From NCBI GenBank assembly GCA_964525525.1, contig CAZGHD010000036.1:1-17568 (forward strand): a stretch of DNA of 17,568 bases. The letters run 5' to 3'. A program made the translations under genes and the position numbers. Shown here piece by piece: positions 1 to 4,968 of the stretch. Below the pieces are notes generated by a model, which did not search any database, was not told the DNA's origin, and was given only the letters and a program-made list of their open reading frames with translations. This DNA is from RGIG2161 sp964525525 (GTDB lineage: Bacteria; Bacillota; Clostridia; Oscillospirales; CAG-272). Numbering within the stretch: the first letter of the stretch is position 1; each line of letters starts with the position of its first letter.

Positions 1-972
1 CTGACGCTCGTCACTACGCTCACGTTGACTGCCCCGGCCACGCTGACTACGTTAAAAACATGATCACCGGTGCTGCTCAGATGGACGGCGCAATCCTTGT
101 TGTTGCTGCATCTGACGGTCCCCTTCAGCAGACCCGCGAGCACGTTCTTCTTGCTCGTCAGGTTGGCGTTCCCGCAATCGTTGTTTATATGAACAAGTGC
201 GACCTTGTTGACGACGAAGAGCTCCTTGAGCTCGTTGAAATGGAGATCCGCGATCTTCTCAGCGAGTACGACTTCGACGGCGACAATGTGCCGATAATCC
301 GTGGTTCCGCTCGTGAAGCACTCACCTGCGACGATACCGATCCTTCCAACGCTGTTTACAGCTCCATCTTCGAGCTTATGAACACTGTTGACGAGTATAT
401 TCCTACTCCCGAGAGAAACGACGCAATGCCTTTCCTTATGCCTGTTGAGGACGTTTTCTCCATCACCGGTCGTGGTACTGTTGCTACCGGTCGTGTTGAG
501 CGTGGTGTTGTTAAGATGAACGATACTATCGAGATCGTTGGTCTCAACGATGAGAAGAGATCCACCGTTGTTACCGGTATCGAGATGTTCCGTAAGCTCC
601 TTGACTCTGCTGAAGCTGGTGATAACATCGGTGTTCTTCTTCGTGGTATCCAGAAGACCGAGATCGAGCGCGGTCAGGTTCTTTGCAAGCCCGGCTCTAT
701 CAACCCCCACACCAAGTTCGTTGGTCAGGTTTACGTTCTTACCGAAAAAGAAGGCGGCCGTCAGAAGCCCTTCTTCTCCGGTTACCGTCCTCAGTTCTAC
801 TTCAGAACTACCGACGTTACCGGTACCATCAGCCTTCCTGCTGACGTTGAGATGTGCCGCCCCGGCGACAACGTTGATATGAACGTTGAGCTTATCACCN
901 NNNNNNNNNTTCGCTATCCGTGAAGGCGGCAGAACCGTTGGTTCCGGCGTTGTTATCGAGATCGCTGAGTAA
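1..972 (+). CDS. tuf: Elongation factor Tu (5' truncated by window edge, internal N gap)
   Basis: EF-Tu is the GTPase that delivers aminoacyl-tRNA to the ribosome. The reading frame is open from base 3 and begins within the G3 region (DARHYAHVDCPGHADYVKN), so roughly the first 70-75 residues of a ~395-residue protein lie upstream of the window. NKCD (G4, near base 190) and the GSA motif (near base 303) are visible, followed by the beta-barrel domains 2 and 3 (GRGTVATGRVERG, PHTKF, GYRPQFYFRTTDVTGT). Ten N at 900-909 interrupt the gene. After them the frame resumes one base out of phase with FAIREGGRTVGSGVV and ends IEIAE-TAA at 970-972. Conserved EF-Tu sequence predicts nine residues (like PIAMxxGLR) between LIT and FAIREGG, so about 27 bases are missing and there is no real frameshift. 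Codons are strongly biased to NNC/NNT forms typical of very highly expressed genes. A terminator follows directly, so tuf ends its operon. Identification is certain; the gap content is inferred. Confidence 0.97.
900..909. other. Assembly gap (10 N) inside tuf
   Basis: A run of ten N interrupts the tuf frame. Family conservation calls for about 27 bases here, so the run is a nominal scaffold gap and not a measured length. tuf is often present in two near-identical copies, which could explain an assembly break at this point; that cause is inference. Confidence 0.98.
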
Positions 973-1012
973 TTTAGATTGATACTCACGTTGCGCAGAA
1001 CGTGTATATCAT

Positions 1013-1050
1013 AAAAAAAGAAAGACGACGAAAGTCGTCTTTCTTTTTTT
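1013..1050 (+). terminator. Rho-independent terminator of tuf
   Basis: A perfect 17-bp stem (1013-1029 paired with 1034-1050) closes a GAAA tetraloop. The descending arm ends in seven T and the ascending arm begins with seven A, so the structure could also act on the opposite strand. It lies 41 bases after the tuf stop codon. Confidence 0.95.
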
Positions 1051-1237
1051 GCTTTATGCACTTTGTTACAATACGTCAGATTTGCGAAAAAAGACAAGAT
1101 TATAATATTTTTTTAATCAATTCAGTATATTGCCGTTAGTTGTTCGCTACCGTCTTGTGTATTCTCGTTAAACTTCCAAGTATACTAATACTGTCAGCAT
1201 TAGCTGTTACAACATCAGTGTGAATGGAGGTGGGAAT

Positions 1238-1576
1238 GTGCCAAACGAAAAAAGCGTTGAACAGATCATCGGCAAGCGTATTCAAAAGATCAGGCAGGAA
1301 AGAGGCTATACGCAACAGCAGTTTGCTGAAAAGATAGGTCTGTCTACCAACTACCTGTCGGACATCGAAAGAGGAAAAAGCTCTGCAAGACTGGATAAAT
1401 TGGTCGCTATCATAAATTCCTTGGAGTGTTCGGCGGACGACGTTTTCTCTGACGTTATCGACTTTGGTTACAAGGTCAAGAGTTCCCGTTTGTCAGAGCG
1501 CATTGAAGCACTACCGCCGAAGGAGCAGGAAAAGGCTTTTGCCATTCTCGAAGCGTTCATCGGCAAAGACGAATAA
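1238..1576 (+). CDS. XRE-family helix-turn-helix transcriptional regulator
   Basis: A small DNA-binding protein of about 112 residues. An HTH_3/XRE domain occupies roughly residues 12-66, with the motif run GKRIQKIRQERGYTQQQFAE, then GLSTNYLSDIERGK, which is the typical recognition-helix region, and a following helix LDKLVAIINSLE. A short tail (about 75-112) is charged and helical and has no recognised ligand domain. The open frame allows a GTG at 1220, but the GGAGGTGG ribosome binding site at 1226-1233 lies between that codon and the GTG at 1238, so 1238 is the better start. I see no confident promoter: TATACT at 1181-1186 is a possible -10 without a good -35. The gene stands between the tuf terminator and a palindromic repeat, with no obvious partner. 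Its target is unknown; a role in stress response or in controlling a mobile element is only a guess. Confidence 0.88.
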   Translation: MPNEKSVEQIIGKRIQKIRQERGYTQQQFAEKIGLSTNYLSDIERGKSSARLDKLVAIINSLECSADDVFSDVIDFGYKVKSSRLSERIEALPPKEQEKAFAILEAFIGKDE

Positions 1577-1596
1577 TCATAGAAATTCTCGCAAAA

Positions 1597-1780
1597 AGGC
1601 TCCCTTGTGTAATAGGGACGGAACAACGCAAAGCGTTGTTCTAAGAATATCGCTTTGCGATATTCCGCTGTCGAGCGAAGCGAGACTGAGGGATTGTTTT
1701 TGAGACTGTACTGTATTTTATTTACAACCCCTCCGTCATTTCCTAAAGGAAATGCCACCTCCCCTTACACAGGGGAGGCT
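1597..1780. repeat. Structured palindromic repeat element (REP/MITE-like, non-coding)
   Basis: The element is bounded by imperfect inverted arms of 16 bases (1597-1612 against 1765-1780, 14 of 16 complementary) that read AGGCTCCCTTGTGTAA on the left. Inside are three perfect small hairpins: 1621-1629/1633-1641 (9 bp, loop AAA), 1645-1653/1657-1665 (9 bp, loop TTT) and 1737-1744/1747-1754 (8 bp). It also carries the phrase TGTCGAGCGAAGCGAGACTG and a T-rich centre. No frame in it looks like a real protein. Comparable 'CTCCCT...GAGCGAAGCGAGAC...GGGAGG' elements are, from memory, dispersed in many Oscillospirales genomes; I could not check copy number here. It sits 20 bases after the XRE gene stop. 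Confidence 0.8.
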
Positions 1781-1826
1781 CAGGGGAACTTCACGGTTTC
1801 ATGCATATCACTTTGTAATCAAATTT

Positions 1827-1856
1827 GAGTCTGAATTTTTTCAGGCTCTTTTTTTT
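1827..1856 (+). terminator. Intrinsic terminator between repeat and SLOG gene
   Basis: An 8-bp stem with one G-T wobble (1827-1834 against 1841-1848) and a six-base loop is followed by eight T (1849-1856). It probably ends transcripts from the XRE gene and repeat. It overlaps the longest possible 5' extension of the next reading frame, which argues against translation starting that far upstream. Confidence 0.8.
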
Positions 1857-1886
1857 ACAAAATATCTTTATTTTTTTGGAATTATA

Positions 1887-1895
1887 TGCTATACT
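1887..1895 (+). promoter_or_regulatory. Extended -10 promoter for the SLOG gene
   Basis: TGcTATACT (1887-1895) matches an extended -10 element. The region 17 bp upstream (TTTATT, 1867-1872) is only a weak -35, as is usual with extended -10 promoters. Transcription would start near 1902, 40 bases before the ATG at 1942. Confidence 0.6.
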
Positions 1896-1941
1896 AATGG
1901 TAATATCGTTAGTTATACGCCAAAATCGTGAAAAATACAAA

Positions 1942-2418
1942 ATGAAAGAAAAAACCTGTTGTTTTACCGGGCATAGAGATATACCTTCGGAGCAGTATCA
2001 AAAGATTTTTGAAAAGACCGAACGAGCCGTAGAGGAACACATAAAAAACGGATATTTATATTTCAGCGCAGGCGGGGCGTTAGGCTTTGATACGCTCGCG
2101 GCAATTATCGTTTTGAATTTAAAGGAAAAGTATCCTCAGATCAGTTTGAATCTCGTGCTTCCGTGCCTATCTCAAGCAAAAAGCTGGTCGGAGAAAGATA
2201 AAAAGATTTATGAAGATATAAAACAAAAAGCCGATAGTATCACCTATACCTCTCTTGAGTATTCAAGAGGGTGTATGCACAAGAGAAACCGCTGTATTGT
2301 GGATAACAGCTCGGCTTGCATTTGCTATTTGACAGAAGACAAGGGCGGTACTTTCTACACTGTTAACTATGCGAAAAAACACGGAATTACCGTTATGAAT
2401 ATTTCGGACACGGTATGA
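1942..2418 (+). CDS. SLOG-family (DUF1273/YpsA-like) Rossmann-fold protein
   Basis: A single-domain protein of 158 residues. The N-terminus CCFTGHRDIP (residues 6-15), the glycine motif GGALGFDTLA (44-53), the block CMHKRNRCIVDNS (111-123) and GGTFYTVNYA (135-144) are hallmarks of the DUF1273/YpsA branch of the SLOG superfamily. The fold is related to the Rossmann-like lysine decarboxylase (LOG) and DprA proteins and is thought to bind nucleotide-type ligands. No second domain is fused, so no effector is visible. The frame could be extended to a TTG at 1825, but the terminator at 1827-1856 and the promoter at 1887-1895 fall inside that extension, so the ATG at 1942 is preferred. The ribosome binding site is weak. 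By eye the gene is clearly more AT-rich than metK or recD2, which hints at horizontal acquisition. Its biochemical function is not known. Confidence 0.85.
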   Translation: MKEKTCCFTGHRDIPSEQYQKIFEKTERAVEEHIKNGYLYFSAGGALGFDTLAAIIVLNLKEKYPQISLNLVLPCLSQAKSWSEKDKKIYEDIKQKADSITYTSLEYSRGCMHKRNRCIVDNSSACICYLTEDKGGTFYTVNYAKKHGITVMNISDTV

Positions 2419-2466
2419 CGTTACGGTTGCCTATCAACACGCCGGAAAAATGTGGATAGCGAGAGC

Positions 2467-2492
2467 AACAATAGCGAAATACTGCTATTGTT
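2467..2492. other. Small hairpin downstream of SLOG gene
   Basis: AACAATAGC (2467-2475) and GCTATTGTT (2484-2492) form a perfect 9-bp stem with an 8-base loop, 48 bases after the SLOG stop codon. It lacks a clean T-tract, so it may be a weak terminator or an mRNA 3'-end stabiliser. The rest of 2419-2570 shows no gene. Confidence 0.45.
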
Positions 2493-2576
2493 TCAGCCTT
2501 GTTTTGGAAAGTAGAGCGGCGTAAAATTGATAGAAGAGCGAGGTTATACTTGAAAAAAGTTTAGCTGCTGCTCCGA

Positions 2577-2620
2577 TGGGAATATCTTACAAACAGTAAG
2601 ATGTTCCCATTATTTTGTTT
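2577..2620 (+). terminator. Intrinsic terminator downstream of SLOG gene
   Basis: A 14-bp stem with one G-T wobble (2577-2590 against 2596-2609, loop AAACA) is followed by a T-rich tail (2610-2620). It insulates the SLOG transcript from the promoter of the next gene, which starts nine bases further on. Confidence 0.85.
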
Positions 2621-2628
2621 TGTAAGTA

Positions 2629-2657
2629 TTGAAATTGATCATAATATGTAGTATAAT
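2629..2657 (+). promoter_or_regulatory. Sigma-A type promoter of the export-protein gene
   Basis: TTGAAA (2629-2634) and TATAAT (2652-2657) are separated by 17 bp. The predicted transcription start, near 2664, gives a leader of about 36 bases. Confidence 0.8.
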
Positions 2658-2699
2658 AAATAAGATACAGGCAAAAAAGTTTGAAGTTTGGAGAGCAAG

Positions 2700-3170
2700 A
2701 TGACTAAAAAAATATTATGGGCATTATTCATATCAATACTCCCCATCGTTGAACTCAGGGGCGCTATTCCGGTTGCGACCGCGATGAATCTTCCGTTCTG
2801 GACTACCTTTACCGTGTGCGTTATCGGCAATATGATTCCGGTTCCGTTTATTTTAATATTGGTAAAAAAGATAATTCATTTGATGCAAAACTGCAAGGTA
2901 GAGTTTTTCAAGAAGATAGCGGACTTTATCGTTCGCAAGGGCGAAAAGAACAAAGACAAGGTCACAAAGTATGCAACTATCGGACTTATGCTTTTCGTTG
3001 CCGTTCCGCTTCCGGGTACGGGTGCGTGGACGGGCGCGCTTGTTGCCGCTATGCTTGAGATGAAGTTCAAGTACGCTATGCTGTCTATCGCGCTCGGCGT
3101 GGTGATAGCGGGACTTATCGTCAGCGGAATCAGCTACGGCGTGCTGGGATTTCTTTCTTTCCTTCTTTAA
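2700..3170 (+). CDS. Small multidrug-export family membrane protein (PF06695-like)
   Basis: A hydrophobic integral membrane protein of 156 residues. The N-terminal signature PIVELRGAIPVA (residues 15-26) and the later VPLPGTGAWTGALVAA (about 101-116) are the two conserved blocks of the 'small multi-drug export protein' family. Four or so membrane-spanning stretches can be seen (about 5-25, 33-56, 92-115 and 125-155), with a positively charged loop (KKIADFIVRKGEKNKDK) in the middle. The family name is historical and the true substrate is unknown. GGAGAG at 2690-2695 is correctly spaced for the ATG at 2700; the upstream TTG at 2688 would overlap this site and is rejected. The gene has its own promoter and stands alone. 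Its stop lies 22 bases before the metK promoter, and I see no terminator in between. Confidence 0.85.
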   Translation: MTKKILWALFISILPIVELRGAIPVATAMNLPFWTTFTVCVIGNMIPVPFILILVKKIIHLMQNCKVEFFKKIADFIVRKGEKNKDKVTKYATIGLMLFVAVPLPGTGAWTGALVAAMLEMKFKYAMLSIALGVVIAGLIVSGISYGVLGFLSFLL

Positions 3171-3192
3171 TTGTTAATTTTTTAATTTCCAC

Positions 3193-3221
3193 TTGCAAAG
3201 AGACGCATTATATGGTACAAT
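3193..3221 (+). promoter_or_regulatory. Promoter of the SAM riboswitch-metK transcript
   Basis: TTGCAA (3193-3198) and TACAAT (3216-3221) are separated by 17 bp. The expected start near 3228 coincides with the first strand of riboswitch helix P1, as is usual for S-box leaders. Confidence 0.8.
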
Positions 3222-3228
3222 AAATATA

Positions 3229-3353
3229 ACTTATCAAGAGTGGCTGAGGGACAGGCCCTGTGAAGCCCGGCAACCTGCTGTTAGAGTAAGGTGCTAATTC
3301 CCGACAGATGAGTAGCTTGCGTTCATCGCCTCGGGATAACCGAGGCGTTTTTT
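3229..3353 (+). promoter_or_regulatory. SAM-I (S-box) riboswitch with intrinsic terminator
   Basis: The leader carries the S-box consensus blocks: ATCAAGAGTGGCTGAGGGA, then GGCCCTGTGAAGCCCGGCAACC, AAGGTGCTAATTCC and GATGAG. Helix P1 is formed by 3229-3235 and 3307-3313. The expression platform is an 8-bp GC-rich stem (3327-3334 paired with 3340-3347) followed by six T (3348-3353). In this class SAM binding stabilises P1 and lets the terminator form, so metK is switched off when SAM is abundant. A short competing pairing of GATGA (3307-3311) with TCATC (3323-3327) could be the antiterminator core; that detail is inferred. Confidence 0.97.
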
Positions 3354-3385
3354 ATTCTGTAATCAATCGAAAGGAAATAGATAAA

Positions 3386-4564
3386 ATGAGAAAATTGTTT
3401 ACCTCTGAATCGGTGACCGAAGGTCATCCCGATAAAATATGCGACCAGATCTCCGACGCGATACTTGACGAGATTCTCCGTCAGGATCCGATGGCGCGCG
3501 TTGCTTGCGAGACTACCTGTACCACTGGTATCGTTTACGTAATGGGTGAGATCACTACTCACGCGTTCGTTGATTTCCAGGAAGTAGTAAGAAGCACCGT
3601 TAAAGAGATCGGTTACGATCGCGCAAAATACGGTTTTGACTGCGAGACCTGCGCGGTTATCAACTCTATCCACGGTCAGTCTCCCGATATTGCTATGGGT
3701 GTTGACAAGTCTGCCGAGGCTAAGAGTGGCGAGACCACCGATAAGTACGATACCGGCGCGGGCGACCAGGGTATGATGTTCGGTTACGCGTGTGACGAGA
3801 CTCCCGAGCTTATGCCGCTCCCGATCTCTCTTGCTCACCGTCTTGCAAAACAGCTTACCAAGGTTCGTAAGGACGGCACTCTTTCTTACCTCCGTCCGGA
3901 CGGAAAGACCCAGGTTACTATCGAGTACGATGACGATACCCCCGTTCGTGTTGACGCTATCGTCGTTTCTTCCCAGCACGGTGACGACGTTTCTCTTGAG
4001 CAGATCCGCGCTGACGTTATCGAGCACGTTATTAAGCCGATAGTTGATCCCGAAATGATGGATGAAAACACCAAGGTTTACGTTAACCCCACCGGCCGTT
4101 TCGTTGTAGGCGGACCTCAGGGCGACAGCGGACTTACCGGCCGTAAGATCATCGTTGATACATACGGCGGATACTCCCGTCACGGCGGCGGCGCATTCTC
4201 CGGTAAGGACCCGACCAAGGTTGACCGTTCCGCATCCTACGCGGCTCGTTACGTTGCTAAAAATATCGTTGCCGCAGGCCTTGCTAAAAAGTGCGAGGTT
4301 CAGATCGCTTACGCTATCGGCGTAGCTAAGCCTGTTTCCGTAATGATCGACACCTTCGGCACCAACACTGTACCCGAAGAAAAGATCTCCGAGGCTGTAT
4401 CCAAGTACATCGATCTTCGTCCCGCTGCTATTATCGAGCGTTTTGACCTTCGCCGTCCGATCTACAAGAACACCGCGGCATACGGTCATATGGGTAGAGA
4501 AGACCTCAAGGCTCCGTGGGAAAATCTCGATATGTCTATCGAGCTTCGCAAAGAGTTTGAATAA
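3386..4564 (+). CDS. metK: S-adenosylmethionine synthase
   Basis: The enzyme makes SAM from methionine and ATP, releasing phosphate and pyrophosphate, in the cytoplasm as a tetramer. The 392-residue product has the usual family length and signatures: GHPDK (residues 13-17), ETCTTGIVYVMGEI (about 42-56), the ATP-binding hexapeptide region GAGDQGMMFGYA (124-135) and the P-loop-like GGGAFSGKDPTKVDRS (267-282). The ATG at 3386 follows AAGGAAA (3371-3377). The frame is open further upstream to 3308, but that extension lies in the riboswitch and crosses its terminator, so it is not translated. Codon use is biased like tuf, fitting high expression. The gene is controlled by the SAM riboswitch, so the product represses its own synthesis. 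A long antisense frame on the minus strand is a by-product of the codon bias. Confidence 0.99.
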   Translation: MRKLFTSESVTEGHPDKICDQISDAILDEILRQDPMARVACETTCTTGIVYVMGEITTHAFVDFQEVVRSTVKEIGYDRAKYGFDCETCAVINSIHGQSPDIAMGVDKSAEAKSGETTDKYDTGAGDQGMMFGYACDETPELMPLPISLAHRLAKQLTKVRKDGTLSYLRPDGKTQVTIEYDDDTPVRVDAIVVSSQHGDDVSLEQIRADVIEHVIKPIVDPEMMDENTKVYVNPTGRFVVGGPQGDSGLTGRKIIVDTYGGYSRHGGGAFSGKDPTKVDRSASYAARYVAKNIVAAGLAKKCEVQIAYAIGVAKPVSVMIDTFGTNTVPEEKISEAVSKYIDLRPAAIIERFDLRRPIYKNTAAYGHMGREDLKAPWENLDMSIELRKEFE

Positions 4565-4590
4565 TTTCAGAATTTATAAAATATGATTCA

Positions 4591-4672
4591 CAAAACAGCT
4601 CCGATGGGCATACGCTGAAACCGAGGAATATTGATTTCGGAGGTTTTTGTATGAGCATCGGAGTCGTTTTTG
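4591..4672. promoter_or_regulatory. Long inverted repeat over the start of the 101-aa gene (terminator/attenuator-like)
   Basis: CTCCGATG-gg-CATAC (4599-4613) pairs with GTATG-ag-CATCGGAG (4649-4663): 8 bp, a 2x2 internal loop, then 5 bp. After one mismatch the stem can extend outward with CAAAAC (4591-4596) against GTTTTTG (4666-4672). The right arm contains the ATG at 4651. The loop contains the GGAGG ribosome binding site (4639-4643), which can itself pair weakly (AAACC 4618-4622 with GGTTT 4642-4646). The five T after the stem resemble a terminator. It may end metK transcription, or limit expression of the downstream operon; which one is inference. Confidence 0.6.
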
Positions 4673-4956
4673 AAATAATCGCAGGCGCGCTTGCGGTGAT
4701 CGGTATGTACTCGCTTGTTTGCGAGTTTATCCGCGGGGTACTTTGCCGCGGCAGGTATTATATCGCGGTGCGCGCGGGGGCAAAGCCGAAGCGCGAGATA
4801 CTTGAGGACGTGTACATGGCGCGCAGGTTGATAGATATTTCTACGGGAGCTTCAATGCGGGTGATTTTGCTGCTTGACGACGAGTATCGGCTTGACAGCT
4901 TGTCAGACGTTAACGCGGAGCTTTACGTAAAAGCAGAAGAAAAAACAGAAATTTAG
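4651..4956 (+). CDS. Unrecognised small protein with N-terminal membrane helix
   Basis: I do not recognise this 101-residue protein. Residues about 4-30 (VVFEIIAGALAVIGMYSLVCEFIRGVL) form one strongly hydrophobic helix. They are followed by a basic stretch (CRGRYYIAVRAGAKPKRE), an amphipathic helix (EDVYMARRLID) and a short beta-like segment (MRVILLLDDEYRLDSL), then an acidic tail. This suggests a membrane-anchored protein with a small cytoplasmic domain. GGAGG at 4639-4643 stands 7 bases before the ATG. The stop codon is 12 bases before recD2, so the two are probably co-transcribed and perhaps translationally linked. No own promoter is evident; transcription may come from metK read-through past the inverted repeat at 4591-4672. 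Base composition and codon use match recD2, so it looks resident and not acquired. Confidence 0.75.
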   Translation: MSIGVVFEIIAGALAVIGMYSLVCEFIRGVLCRGRYYIAVRAGAKPKREILEDVYMARRLIDISTGASMRVILLLDDEYRLDSLSDVNAELYVKAEEKTEI

Positions 4957-4968
4957 AACGGAGGACGT

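Noticed and set aside
897..912. Possible real frameshift making tuf a pseudogene
   Set aside because: The shift coincides exactly with a run of N whose true length is predicted to be about 27; both flanks are perfectly conserved EF-Tu.
1468..1758. Open frame of 96 codons on the minus strand across the XRE gene end and the repeat
   Set aside because: It reads through perfect hairpins of a non-coding repeat and into an HTH gene on the other strand; it has no ribosome binding site or protein signature.
3323..4489. Long open frame (388 codons) on the minus strand opposite metK
   Set aside because: The plus strand is an unmistakable MetK. The antisense frame results from its strong codon bias, has no ribosome binding site or family match, and would overlap the riboswitch terminator.
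2570..4608. Shared 11-mer GCTCCGATGGG at 2570-2580 and 4598-4608, both in intergenic hairpins
   Set aside because: The pairing partners differ and the match is short, so a dispersed element is not supported. It may be chance or a common terminator-flank word.
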